A stretch of 64,000 bases of DNA from Lineus longissimus. Taxonomy: Eukaryota > Nemertea > Pilidiophora > Heteronemertea > Lineidae. Shown here one piece after another: positions 26,947 through 39,830 of the stretch. Numbering within the stretch: the first letter of the stretch is position 1; the number at the start of each line of letters is the position of its first letter. Location of the stretch: contig NC_088314.1 of assembly GCF_910592395.1 (NCBI RefSeq), forward strand, positions 3,288,001-3,352,000, written 5' to 3'. Both the position numbers and the translations under genes were made by a program. The notes beneath the pieces were generated by a model. The model did no database searches. It worked only from the letters and a program-made list of their open reading frames with translations, and was not told where the DNA came from.

Positions 26947-28429
26947 AGGCTGGCTCTTCATCTCTTTCAAGTTACATTGTAAAATTTGTCTATATTGTCT
27001 AAAGCTGTTGCTCAGCCTCAATTGTATAGCTTTGATAAGTTGTAAAATTGCATTTGTTTCTCTTTACTCCTTTAAGAGGTCTCACTTAATTCATTCTATT
27101 TGTTATGGAAAGAAAGACAAAAAATGAAGCGGTAGAACATTTCGCTTAATCATTGAGAAACATGATGAACAATCACGCATCTCTTTGAGTGTCGTTTCTC
27201 AACCATAAATACCCCATCAAAGAATTTTTTCTCGTAGATGCTTCAAAGGAGACAAGCTTGTTCCATAGTAGCAAATGATTGTCCGTAACATCAGTGTCGT
27301 ATCCAAAGTAAACGCATTGTCAAGGCACTGAGGGGTGTAATTATAAATACTTGAATCTTTTCGTGTACAAAGCCCGTTTGAATGCTTGAATAAGCTTGTT
27401 GATTGTTGTTCATTTGTATCATTTGGACGATTTGCCGACTAAACGGAACACAAGATGACAAAGTTAGCCATGGTCATGATCAAACAGTAGTGAATATAAC
27501 CACTCGAATCCAATGGCAAATGATGTTCAATATTCAATATCCGCTTCTTTGATTGGACAAAGAGATTAATCCGCGTGCAGACAACGAGACTGGCCAGAGC
27601 TGATCCTCAAAGACTGATTTATATATATGAATGGATTACATGACCATCACAACAAATAATCCCCCCATGAGATGATACATTTATGTCCAATCAGCTACAG
27701 TTCCTGATTTGTTCCTTTCAGATTTGTTTACGTTGAGTAAACACAGAGCCTGGATGAAAGCACCCGATTTCAAAAGATTTGCTATAATATATAGAATCAT
27801 GGAGTCTCTCCTCTCTCTCATCTTTCGTTCAAAGTTGACATCGAGTTCAAAATTTTTATAGATTTGGCAGCAGAGCTGGTTGGTCTCGTCGACGCCATCA
27901 ACTAGTCAGCGTCAGGAAAGATTGTCGGATCTCTAGCGTGACTCGCTAGGGTCAATTGACTTGCCAATAATATTTCAAATGAGACGTGTATCTCTGATTT
28001 GTTGAAATAGTGATATTGCTGGTTAATCAAGTTGCTTTGAGAAATCAATATCTGTTGGTTGGCCATGAGGCGAGAATGTTTGAGATTTTGAACATTATCT
28101 TCTGTGCGATACCATTAAGGCGTGGTCATTTTTAAAGTCTTCGCAAGTCAAATAGTTAATTCAAAACAGGAGGAATTGCTCTGAAACTTGGCCACTTAGA
28201 CCACTGAATCCAAAGTCGTTTAGAATTTTCCCAAGTCTGCCACGTTTTTCATGCTCAAAGGTCCATCCTACAAAAACCGTTCCCTCGACCCTCTCCGATT
28301 CCAAATCCTATCCACACCATATCTTTTCAAGGTCAAGTGAGCAATCTCTATGAAAAAGCACACAGACGACGCTTTGTGACACATAATGTATTTTCAATCC
28401 TGAAAGATTTGTATCCATGATCCATCGAC

Positions 28430-28713
28430 ATCGAGTCATCACCGGCAACATTTCATATCACGTTACAGATCGCTGTTGCAGGATCCATTTCACAAGGTCG
28501 TGTTGCATCGCCGAACCCAGCATCAGAACGTGCAATGTTGTCATCGCCAATAGCCATGGTTACCAGTGCTCTACTTTCGCGATGATGTCATCTTCAATAA
28601 CTCTGAATCGGTGCCTAAGGTTCCAAGCTAATTCATCATCAATAACTCGAACGTTATCAAGTATCTCCCACCCATTCGCGATGATTTCATCACGATCTTC
28701 ATACTTGATCTAA
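28430..28713 (-). repeat. CpG-rich degenerate ~48-bp repeat block with a protein-like minus frame
   Basis: The + strand shows recurring GTCATCGCC/TTCATCATC phrases near 28434, 28502, 28539, 28587, 28634 and 28687, mostly 47-53 nt apart, and TTCGCGATGAT twice. CpG density is far above the surrounding intron. On the minus strand the last part (about 28711 down to the stop at 28560-28562) is open for 49 codons and includes DEIIANGWEILDNVRVIDD and RVIEDDIIAKVEHW, with a roughly 16-residue periodicity. An AG precedes it (minus-strand TTTTAG) and a weak GTAACC donor follows. I recognise no family. A decayed minisatellite is most likely; an antisense exon is possible. Confidence 0.45.
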
Positions 28714-31700
28714 AATTAGTTTCATTTCAAGTTGACCTAAAGCAGACAGATTTTGTGAAAGTGTGAATTGATATGTAGATTTGTTGGCAAAGATTAGATG
28801 TAAGATCAATTTGAGCGTGTCCTTTGCTCTGAAACAGGAAAACAAGAAACCTGTCAGCGATGATGCTAAGTAATGTGGAGTCTACAACAACCAGCACTTT
28901 TGTATTGATCACTGACAATCTCCAATCTGTAATCTGTACTGCAGACATGATGGAACACACTTTTTCTCCTTCATTCACGCAAAATACACCGGTGGCTTCA
29001 TGGCATCGTTTTTGCCCTGTGCCGCCTGTGTAATATGATGTTGGTTTGATATAGACAGCATCAGTCATACATGTAATAAGATCATGGTAATTCTCTCACA
29101 GAATAAAACTATTGTATACAGTTTTTATCATCCTTTCTGTATTCATCATACGTTGTATGAGCTTTTAGCATTTTCATTAAAAGGTGTAGTCTGCTGCCTA
29201 TTTTTAAGGAAAGGTCCTTTTGGGGAATTTTTTAAATTGTCATTAATTTGAGAAGTTTTACTTAGGTTTCACCTCGCCGTTTCGAGTATCTGGCTGGCTC
29301 TGTACTCTAAATTGAAACAACCATGATTTGGTATCTTTTTTTAATCATTCAGCAGGGTTTGGCTGCATGAAGGGCCAAGCGGTGTGTGGGAGTTGTCAAC
29401 CCGTTGGCATCACATGTCTGTATCTTGTGGTGAGATCAGGACCAAACGTTTTATGTATGAGTAGCCCCAGGCTTTTGGTAAATTCGATCCTGAAAGTGTT
29501 AGTTACACGTTTACAGATACCTGAGTGTGTATGCTTTTGTAAATATGCATGTTCTTTGTGATGCTTTTCGCCGAATGTTTGATGATAGAGTTTCAAGTTT
29601 AGAGGAAGGTGATTAAGTGCAAGGGTGTGTTGTGATGAAAAATAAGAGAGTATTCGGATTTTGCTCGCGGCGTACATGTAGCAGAATATCAGCAGGATTT
29701 GAGTTTGAATTATTTCAGGTGTAAGTGATGTCATATTGACCGTTAATGAAATTATACGAAAGAAAAGTCAGTTATTTCCACTCTAAGTTTCACCACGCAT
29801 ACTGTGATGGAGCCATAAAAAACACAAAATTCCATTTCCCACATATCAGACTTTATCCTTATGGACAAATCGGCACAATTCAATTTGCCAGTGTTATCTA
29901 TTGCGCAGTGGCACCGGCTTCCTGAGCTAGATGGGTCTTACCACACACACAGACAGATAAATGACAAATTAGATCCGAGATGATCAAAAACTGAGTCAAT
30001 TTACGTGTCCCAAAATTGAATTTCTGTACTGATGAAATTTGGTGTTGAAGCAACGTCTATGATCTGTGAGAGATGTAATCTTAGAGACTCCGGTGAGGTT
30101 ATTAATATGTCTCAAAGCTGGCTGAAACATGTGCTGTGGTCTTTATCATTCTACACAGTTAATACAGCAAATTTCCAATAATGGAAACATTAAGAAATCA
30201 TGGTGTTTGTACATTGTCATGATTAACTGTGCATGGAAGATTGATGTAGTAGATAGAGGTGGTTATTCGTAAGATAAGGCAGGCAATCTTAATGTGGTCA
30301 GACGATGTTGTCACTCTGGTAACCGTATTTCCCCAGGCTGAAAACTAATGTTGCCGCCTTGAAGTCAGTCTGCCACCAAGGATCTTACCTACAACCCCCA
30401 GAATCATAGGAGGCACACTAAAACCTTCCTTTGCAACCAAGAATGCGCTTACTTCAATTCTGTCGAACATTACGATGGGAACTTTAAATGTCTGTGTCCA
30501 AGACACCAAATTAGGCCAGACAAGCAAAGTTTTTGAAATGTTTGAATGAATTGCTGAACGCAATTTGCTCTGATTAATCCTGATTGGAAAAACAATCATC
30601 TGTGATCTGAGGCACACATTTTTTGATCGATACATTTTAATTAAAATGACTCAAGATTCTGATTGGATGACCCTTGAATGCAAGTTTGAGAAGAGTTTGA
30701 AGCAAGACTTCTTTGTCATTGTTTGGTTCTGATGTCAATGAGTATGCAGTACATCACCTCTGTTGCATCTTCACTCTCATACCTCTGTATAATGGCCCTT
30801 TATCACCCGGTGACGAGGCATCAGGTCCATTGTGAACGAGATTGAATGTGACCAATGTTATGTTGAATAGCGCAGGGGAGGAAGCATGTTATTGCATTGT
30901 GTCGGGTAGATGGGGACCAATTTGGAATGGGAAGGATGCAACAATGAGCGGTAATCGGTATAAAAGTGATAGCCAGCAACAGGAAATGATTTGAAGAATA
31001 TAAGGTCAAGAGATGGTCAAAGATAACAATATGATTAACTTGTTCTTGATATTGATGAGAGGCTGTGATGTGTCATGTTGATGGCTTCTCCGTCAATTCC
31101 TCTTTTGATAATATTTCTATTTTGCAGTCATTTTGGGACTATTTCCTCCTGCTTGAGAAGTGTGCGTTTCAGACATAAGCGTATTCAAGAAGACAGAAAC
31201 CTAATTCAGTTGTCGAATCACCCCACTTTTGGATGTGTGTGCAACATGTTCAGGGTGTTGTTTTTATTCTTGCTAATAAATTGTAAAAAATTCTCTAAAC
31301 TTAATTCCTTTACAAGGTTGTAACTTCTGTAAAACTAAATGGTAAAGCCATTTGATTAAAACCTTCTGATCACGATGTCCTGATCACAGATACATGATGT
31401 TTCAGTGACAGCCCAGCCAGCTACATCTCAATCAATCTTAGTTAACATTGAATACGACTTGCTCCTCATATAGTCCCATCGTGTCCATATTGTCTACAAG
31501 ATCATTGGTTTAATACCATCATCTGGTAACATCACGTCTACCAGAGTTGTCACCTTGTTCACAATCTCAGAGGTCGGTCGATCGCTTGGAGGGCTCGTTC
31601 AGAGAAGCAATTTACTAATTGACGTTGTGAACAAATTGAAAATGGATAAAGATGAGAAGTTGTTTCAGTGGATGCATTGAAGATCATGTTTGGGTGTTTA

Positions 31701-34700
31701 GACTGCAATGTTAAGAACTGTTTTAACTGATTGGGTTATGGAAAATACAAAGAAAGTAAAAGTGCAACTTGAAAATTGAATGTGTGTAAGAAAACCAAGT
31801 TTTGTCCACTTTGATACCTTGAATAATATTACTCATACAATTGCAAAGTTGATACACATTGTGTTCAGAGTATAAAAAACGAACTATATTTAGTCTTCTC
31901 TGTCTGAAAACTTTCGGATTGGAATTCGTGGAAGTTATGTTGCTTAGGAGAAGGCTTGTAACATGAATCACCGTGTATTGTGTGTGCCTGTCCTCGGGTG
32001 TCCCCATCCCTGTCCAAGAATATCATGTCCAGCCTGTCAAGTCGCATTACTTTAACAACATAATAATAGCTACATTTTTATCCATGACTGTGCTAATCAG
32101 CGGCTTAATGTACCATTTTCCGAGGGCAGAGGTTACTCCAGCATTTCTAACACTGACGTATGGATAATGGGGATAAGTCATATAGCGGTATCGAGTGATG
32201 TGGCACTTTTTTCCATTGCCTGTGGGTGACCATCAGTATGCGTGGACACTGGAACATAGTGTTATCGTCATGAATTTGTAGTAGGTGTGCTGTATGATTT
32301 TGTTAAGGTAACATGGGTGTAGTTGTGTACCTCTTCTTCAGCGTTTTTTTTTATCTCCATCAGTGACATTTGTTGTTCTATATAAACCTATAATAGTTTC
32401 TTGCATTCCTACGATTTCAAAGGCTTGTTTTATCAACAAACATTGAAAAAAATATTCAATCTCTGATAATCCCTTTGACATATAGACTAAATGATGTATG
32501 CATGATATGCCTCTAGCTTCTATTTTATCACTTTCTTTTGACTCATGAGCTTGCCTTTGAAATATGAACTCCTTTCGTAACTTATGAGGTGATATGAAAG
32601 ACTCTTGTTTTTCAGAACAGAGCGGAAAACACTAATTCACAAACTTATGTATGAAAGCACTTACTTGGTTATCGGTTGGAGACTTTGTCTAGACATATTC
32701 ATCCTACCAAGAGCCATCATTGTCCCCTGTGCCTTCTATCTCATATAGACAGTCTTTCATCTTGATCGAAGCCAATGTTTGTAATCGTGCAATCCTCTTG
32801 GACATCTGTGCCTTCCCACCACTCCAAATGAGTCTCAGCCTTTTGCATATTAAAGGATGAAAATTAAATCAAAGTACTCTTCATGTATTAAGAACTGCAT
32901 GATAAGTGGTGATGAAGCGATGGAATGGGTTCCAGATTGCAGTTCACATGAGCTTCCTAAGACGTTTCAACTCAAGTTAACTCTCGATAACTTTCTTTTG
33001 GTTTATTGGCTTGTTATAAGTCCAAGAGAGCACTTTTTGCAGAATCTAATTTTCTTGCCGTTTGTGAACAATTTGTGTAGCAATTCTGTTGTGTTGGTCT
33101 CGAAGAAGTGCTGAATCAGGTTTGAGATACCCGGAGATGTGATATTTCAAAACCCTTTGAGCCTACTTTGAGAAGAAAATAGTCACCTCTAAAACGTCTT
33201 GTCTCCCGTTGGGGCAAGTCATTAACAATGTGCCCCTCGCCTTGGACCACATTCGTCTTGGGAGTGTGGTGCTTGTAGAAGCTTAAGCATACAGAAATCA
33301 TTACCAAACCCTTTGGGGTAGCAGCTCCTCCACGAAAGAAAAAAAACTTGTTCTTTGCGTTAAGACAAGTACCTTGATACCTGTAGCTCAAAGTGTTCTT
33401 TCAATGGATGCCTTTTGTTGACGACTCTGTCTGATCCTCCTATCAGGACTTAGTGATGAGGGACAGAGGTCAAAGAGATTGTCTCTCAAGATATAGCTCG
33501 ATTGTTCATTAGAATGAGTCCAAGTCTTAGATATGATATCACCATCTTTGTAGCTGCTCTATGTTGTTTGTGTGGCTTTGTCTGGGTCATTTAGGAGAGG
33601 TTCTGATTGCTCTTTGGAGAGTTGTGGGATCCTGATTGGGTCTTGGTGGTCTTGACTCATCTTTTGATATGGCCAGTTGGGATAGGGTTGTACTCCATGA
33701 TGTCTTTGTTCCTGTTAGCTTTCATCATACTTTGCCTTTGGGTGGTCAATTAGTCCAAGCGAATGGGAATGGCTACTGCATTGCATTTTTCTCCAGATTC
33801 CTTCATTTTGATACAGAACACTCTTAGATCACGAGTCATTCTATCGATATCAAAGCATTGTCTGTTCAGGTGGGTATTGGATGGATTTCTCTGACGACCA
33901 CAAAACTGTAGAATGGTTTGCATGATCTACTTGCAAATCAGTGAATAACTTTCTTGGTCAACCTGAAAAGTCTCGACCAGTCTGAAACTGACCCAAAGGT
34001 AGATGAAATACACCAGGGCTAGTGATGATATTTCCCTATAGCTTCCTCTGGCATGTATGGCTTCCATGTAATATATTACACATACTTAGAATTTTGCTGA
34101 AGTACATGGTGCAGCTCTAACCTGCTGTTGATGGAGCCACTTTGATGTGGTCTCTCCACTTCACCTTCTTGGATCGACTGACTTGTTGAGCATTTTTTGC
34201 ATTTCAAGGATACCTTTGGCTGATCTGGCAAGAAATCACTTAGCTGGTGAAGCCCATGGCTTGGAATTTGATCATTTAAGGAAGCATACCGGTGATGGTC
34301 AAATCTGGTCGATAGACTTAGCTTAACCAGGTCAAGGTTGCGATGGTACACAAGATGTCGCTTATTCTAGCAGCAATCTGAAAAACGTTCAGCTCACAAA
34401 AGAGGTGCTCTATTGAGGGAACCTGGCAACATTCTATCGATATAACGTCTTTACCATTTTCTTGACAAAGACAGGAACATCTTTGCTACCATCTTGTCTT
34501 ACCTCAAGGGTCTGTCAAAAATGAATGACATCAAGCCAGCTTTAGGAAAAGACAGGTTTAAGTAAGATTTTCCAAATGCATTGATGTCTTTGGCTTAGCT
34601 TTAGTCTGTTGATGGATGTTGACATTCCTTGACATCCAGGGTTCTTTTCTAAATCCTTATTGCAAGATGGGGAGATTGGGAAACACTTTATGAAATGCAC

Positions 34701-34848
34701 AATATGTTTATGCTGTGCCACGGGGATAGGATTTAGGAATACAACATTTGTATTGTCTTTACAGTTTCGAATGGAAGATTTTCATATCATTTTTTTGGCA
34801 CATAACTCTGTTAGTTAAAGGAGGAGAAAAAGAACCAGCTGAAGAAGT

Positions 34849-34908
34849 TTGTGCGTATTTCTATGTGCGTATTTCTATTTGTGCGTATTTCTATGTGCGT
34901 ATTTCTAT
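34849..34908. repeat. nested tandem repeat, 2 x 30 bp each containing 2 x 14 bp
   Basis: GTGCGTATTTCTAT occurs four times: 34851-34864, 34865-34878, 34881-34894 and 34895-34908. With the preceding TT the block is two exact 30-bp units. Exact identity implies a recent two-step expansion. It could be length-polymorphic. Confidence 0.95.
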
Positions 34909-35257
34909 GTACAAACTACATTATTATAATGATACTGATACCATGGCTGCTCTTACTTAAAACCTTAAAATTCCTTTTTCGGTTTCTTTATCGCTCATAA
35001 AATAAACACTTGAAAACATGAAAAAGTGGTGGGAATTCCGCAAATCTTTCTGATCCGAAAATGTGGTGAAAAACTCAGTGTGAGGTATGGGATCTGTAGC
35101 TACATCCCCATGGTGCAATACCATCCCTAAAGCATCATCAAGCAATAACTTGAGTACACGCACCAACATTACTGGCATTCTTTCTCCTTTATTAAGTTGG
35201 TCATCAAGTAGGTGACCACCTGTATTAAATGATATACACTTGATCCTCTCAGTCTCA

Positions 35258-35298
35258 TGATACAGTTAGAAAAGGAAGTGATACGTTAGAAAAGCAAG
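35258..35298. repeat. 20-bp tandem duplication
   Basis: TGATACAGTTAGAAAAGGAAG at 35258-35278 is followed immediately by TGATACGTTAGAAAAGCAAG at 35279-35298, differing by one deletion and one substitution. Confidence 0.85.
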
Positions 35299-35950
35299 CA
35301 AAACTGGCCTGTGCTAAGATATTGAAAAAATGGAACCACTTATAGGTGGTAAATAATCATAAGTGTCACAAAACTTTGTTCTATACTAATCAAGAAAGTT
35401 CTAGAGAAATTATCTTTACACCACAACTACCACCAATCTTGTTTATACTTTGATCGCAGTCATGCTGATCAAGCCCAATAACAGCTGCGATTTGATTTTC
35501 TTTGACGAATGATCGCATTCGATTGCCATAGAATGAAAGATCAACACAAATTTGCCTCACAGTGACAAGGAGCTCCAAGCACTAATTATCTTTTACACTA
35601 TTCTCTCTTATTATATTGGCATATTTCCTTGATCGCCTCCACGGTGTTTGCTTCCAATAGCATCTGTGATGTGATTTGCTTTGACAAATGAATGTCTTGA
35701 ATGGCTTCCTTCTCATCCCGGCGATTCCTTCACACCTCACAATCACGACAACAGGTCGTTCCCGATTGATGGTGTTTGGATGATGATGATATGATTAGTT
35801 CAGCCTGCATTTCTATTGGTTCCTGAATGATGTTATACATTCTGTATTTAAACCGTTCATAAGTTCATCTATAAATGTGTCTGGTGTCAATCATGGATCT
35901 CTTTCGTTCACAAAGTTTTTTTATATTTGCTCACCTTTTCACAGAACTTA

Positions 35951-35981
35951 TCAATTTTGCTTCTTCTCTTTGCAGGTAAGT
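35951..35981 (+). promoter_or_regulatory. recursive splice site (ratchet point) in the long intron
   Basis: A pyrimidine-rich tract ends in CTTCTCTTTGCAG directly joined to GTAAGT, with the junction between 35975 and 35976. This is a strong 3' splice site abutting a perfect 5' splice site, the zero-length-exon arrangement used in recursive splicing of long introns in flies and vertebrates. It lies 16.2 kb into a 29.5 kb intron, dividing it into about 16.2 and 13.3 kb, and on the same strand as exons A and B. A branch-like sequence (CTTATCAA) lies about 26 nt upstream. No good downstream donor for an RS-exon was seen. Function is inferred; the juxtaposed motifs are directly visible. Confidence 0.6.
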
Positions 35982-37667
35982 ACATGTGACAATCTCAGGG
36001 TCATTGAAGTCAAGGTTGTATCATTATAGAAGCTCACATTCAGATAGGATTAGTCTGATTATAGTTTAGTTAAGAAAAATGCTGCAGCACACAAAAAAAG
36101 GAGATATATTTTCAATCTTAAACCATCATAACTGAACAGTTGAACTGGGAGACACTTTACCTTCTCATAGCTTTCTTTACCCACTTTACCTTTCATCAAC
36201 AAATTGCTAATAGGATCCAGACTGAAGAGCCAGTTACAGAGGCTTAACCTTTCTGCATCGATCCCTCTATAAAGTGACTTAAAAATGCAACAGACTCAGC
36301 CATGTTCCCATTATCCACAATCTGTAAAAGAAGTGGCTCTTCTTTAGGCAGTTTCCTTCAGTAATGGAAGCTTTTCCTTCAGGTTCTCCTTGTGTTTGTC
36401 TGTGGATGACAGGTCACCGAGACAAGCTCTTGTGTCAAGTGGACCATGATATATATAGTCTGCAGCCCTGTTTGATCTGCTGTCTCAACTCACTTTTATA
36501 TTTTCCATGTCTGATAGAATTTCGAGTGAAAATGTCTGTTTGAAGATTTCAATAACTCTATAGCTCTTTTCAATTGCATTATTTCTTGTAAGTAAATATG
36601 GTATGTCTGCTAATGGAAAACAAGTATGTCTCTATGATTTCCGTTGAAAAACCATTAACATCAAAGGGAGTCTAGTTGGATGGGGTATGTGGAATGTCTC
36701 AGAAATTATGAAAAGTGATTCTATACAATATAGCAATGAAGACTCCCTTAAAAGCTAACAGAATGCCTCTTAAGGTGTAATGATCAGCTCTATTGAAAGC
36801 AATTTGAAGGGCAAACTTCAATAAAATATCAAAAAGTTATGAAATTCAAATGAAAAACCTACTTTGTTACAAGAAATGGTGTTATGCTGTCAATTAGCAC
36901 CACAATCCACGTTAGATTTTTGACATGAGTGATATTGTGTCAAATTTATAATGTGGCCTACGATTTGATGAAATTGATACAGAATAGGGACACAGAACTT
37001 ATATTTCTTTCATTGACAATGACAATTACGATAAGTTACAGTTAGAATTTCATCAACTGGAATCAGTTCTTTGATCATATTGTAATCATTCAGAGATGGT
37101 TGAAGTTACAAAAATATGATTCGCTGTCTCGGATTTCTCTGTTGTCTTATATAAACTTGACATCAGTGTCAATACGAGACCCTCCCACCACACTTTAGTG
37201 CGTGTATGGATTTTCACAGTAGTTTGAGTCTAAAAGTAGAAAATGATCTTTATTGCCCGATTTGCCTGATTTGCCTGATATCATTACCAAGTGTATCCAG
37301 ATCAAGTTACTTATCATTCACTCATTAGTAGGCGAGGGATATAAATGTGCACTTCTATTTTAAGAATCAGTATTCACACCCACTTTGCCTCATTGTTTGT
37401 TTTACACTGAGACCATCACTAAGTAAAGTTAGACAGTTTGCATGTATGTGTCACTTGCATGTGTCAAAAAGGTGCACTAAATACACTTGGCACTCCCGAC
37501 CATCCTCATCTAATAAGGGTTAAAAGACTATTGCGTATAGTGCACCATACTCCTTCATCACTAAACCCAATGACAATTACTGCCAAGTCCTTCTGACTCA
37601 GTTTATGCAAGCTCACAGGTAGATCACTAAGCACCTACCCCTAATTGAAATTAATGCGAAGCATAGC

Positions 37668-38191
37668 TAATAAGGGCAATTCCTATTACCGTCTTGCACC
37701 CCTTGTTTGTGCAGTCAAATGCATTGGTTGAAAATGGTGGCAGGTTTGGGATGGAACAGCAAAATGGGATGTTGATTCTAATGCGGAGGTTTTAGATACT
37801 GAGGCTGGAAATAAAAGTTTAACAAATAAGCAAAGATATGACACACCCGCTTCACTGTCTTTGCGTGGATGGATTGTGATTTCAAAGTAGGACAGTTTTG
37901 GTTGATGATGTCATTTGGTCAGGGTCTTCATTTTACTCCCAAAACTGACACTGGACACTGTGGATAACTGGGGTGAGAAAACCATAACTGAAAAGTACAG
38001 GGTCCAGATTGCAAAGTCCTACCAAATGATCTAAATCATTATTTCCTGTTTCTTAATCAAAATCTGGTCATGTTTTGGTAACTATCAAATATCAGCTATC
38101 AGTTAATTCATATGGATGCCATGTGATTTTATTTATCATCCTGTTAAATTAGCTAGTTTTATCCAGACGGTAATGGGAATTGCCCTTATTA
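37668..38191. mobile_element. MITE-like element with 27-bp terminal inverted repeats
   Basis: The left end TAATAAGGGCAATTCCTATT..., 37668-37694, is the reverse complement of the right end 38165-38191 with one mismatch in 27. Both ends carry TA at the border, so ATAAGGGC...GCCCTTAT flanked by TA duplications fits a Tc1/mariner-type non-autonomous element of about 520 bp. No transposase frame is inside. One mismatch between the ends suggests it is not ancient. Confidence 0.75.
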
Positions 38192-38199
38192 TATTAAAA

Positions 38200-38640
38200 T
38201 CTGATTGACAGAGGTCAAGTCTATTGATTCCTGAGTTGATTCCTGGGCGAGTAATTATCGTGGAAACGGTCAATTATTTCATCTCCGATTCACTCCTGCC
38301 CCCGCCAAATGGTAGAAATTAACCATCCTATTTATTTGTCTTTAATTAACGTCCATGACCAGGGTTTATTAAATGTCCACTGAACACGGACAAGTGTCCA
38401 GGTCAGAGTGACTATCTGGAATTGCCGGTTAGATTTTCAATTTCCTATCAAACCTTATTTCATCTTTAATTAGCCTTTGCTTGACCCCTAGGTCTTGGAA
38501 GCAATGATTCAGCATTCTGTCTGAACCATCCAAGTAACTTCCTATCATTTTGTTCAGAATGACCAGTCATCTAAAATTGATCAAAGGAAATTGCGAATTG
38601 GCTATTACTGTAAGTTGAAGAAGAAAAGTCATCATTAAAG
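38200..38640. promoter_or_regulatory. possible cis-regulatory block rich in homeodomain and nuclear-receptor motifs
   Basis: Immediately right of the MITE. Visible sites are TGATTGACAG at 38202-38211 (perfect PBX-PREP/MEIS decamer), several TAATTA/TTAATTA homeodomain cores, and AGGTCAGAGTGACT at 38400-38413 (inverted nuclear-receptor half-sites spaced by three, one base off an ERE-like palindrome). There is no open frame of note. The motif names are established consensus sites, but short motifs occur by chance, so only their clustering is suggestive. Confidence 0.25.
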
Positions 38641-39622
38641 CTCATAACTGTACACATCACTCATCAACAGGCCTAGTCAAGTGGCTTGCCTTGATGTCAC
38701 GCTGCCACAAGTTCACAGGTTTTACGCAAATTGAAAATGGAAAAGGCAGTAGTTCGATATCTTAAACCCTCCTCCAGACTGTTGGCAATGGCCTGTTTAT
38801 CGAGTTAAACATATTTGTTCTGTCTGTGGCCTCTTCTTTCCTGACCACAAGTTTACATGCTTTGGACAAAGGGAGTAAGAAAAAGTCAAGTAGTTTGATG
38901 TTAGAACTTTGGGTTACTGACAGTTCCCTAAACTATTGACAATCAACACTAAATCATGGTTAAATATTTGCTCTAAATGTGACCTTCAATTGACATGGGA
39001 CTATCGAATTAAGTGCCCTGCAAGAGTGATCGGTCCTGAATGTTGTCACCGAACGCCTTGGGAAATTGACATTATGACAACAAATGTGTATATGATTTGA
39101 TCAACTCGTGTTCACACAAGTCAGATATCAGATAGAGTCGCAGCGGGATGCATCACATACAGATAGTGGCAAGGGGCAATATTTTATAGATTGGTCTCAA
39201 TCATCATGTTACAATATTTGTGCCAAGATGAAATTTTCACTTCTTGGGATGTTTTCGTGAAATGTAAAAGCAAAAAGAGTTAATCATTGTACTGGGTTGA
39301 TAAAAATCTGCGTGGCCACATGTTGATTCTTTTGAGAATAATTGACTGAGAACATACAACGCAGTGCTGACCGCAGCTAAAGTTTATGCAGGAAGCCAAA
39401 TCGGCAAGAAAAATGCAACCTCTGCTAATGGCATGAGGCAGATCAGAGATACAAGATTTTCCTAACACTCCTTGAGAGCTTGTGCTGTCCTTGATGTGGT
39501 AACGGCAACATGTTACTTTAGAACTGCAAAAGTATTATATCCAGAGGAAGCACTCCGAGTGCTCTGACGAAAAGAGTTGGTTGGTTGTTGTCTTGGGAAT
39601 GCTGTAAGGCTTGACCTCTTCT

Positions 39623-39830
39623 TTAGCTTTTACTAGTGGCTTTGTCAGAGTTGCAAACAGCTTTCTTTATTGTTGCTGGTTTGGGTTGGTTAAAGTTAGT
39701 AGCAACAGCCTTCTTTGGAACTTCCTTTAAGTTCGTTAGTTTCCAAAGCAGCAATAGCCTTCTTTATATTAGTATTGATGGTATGGTTTGGTTAAACCAG
39801 CAACATCTTTCCTTAGTGCTGATGGTGGAA
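39623..39830 (-). repeat. degenerate ~50-bp tandem repeat, lysine/alanine-coding on the minus strand
   Basis: Minus-strand reading gives repeated KKA-type units: KDVAGLTKPYHQ, KKAIAALETNELKGSS, KKAVATNFNQPKPATI and KKAVCNSDKATSKS before a stop at 39623-39625, with frame changes between the second and third units. On the + strand the phrase GCAACAGCCTTCTTT recurs with variation at about 39702, 39749 and 39798. The composition resembles a histone H1-like C-terminal tail, so a decayed fragment of such a gene is possible. A simple degenerate repeat explains it equally well. Confidence 0.35.
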
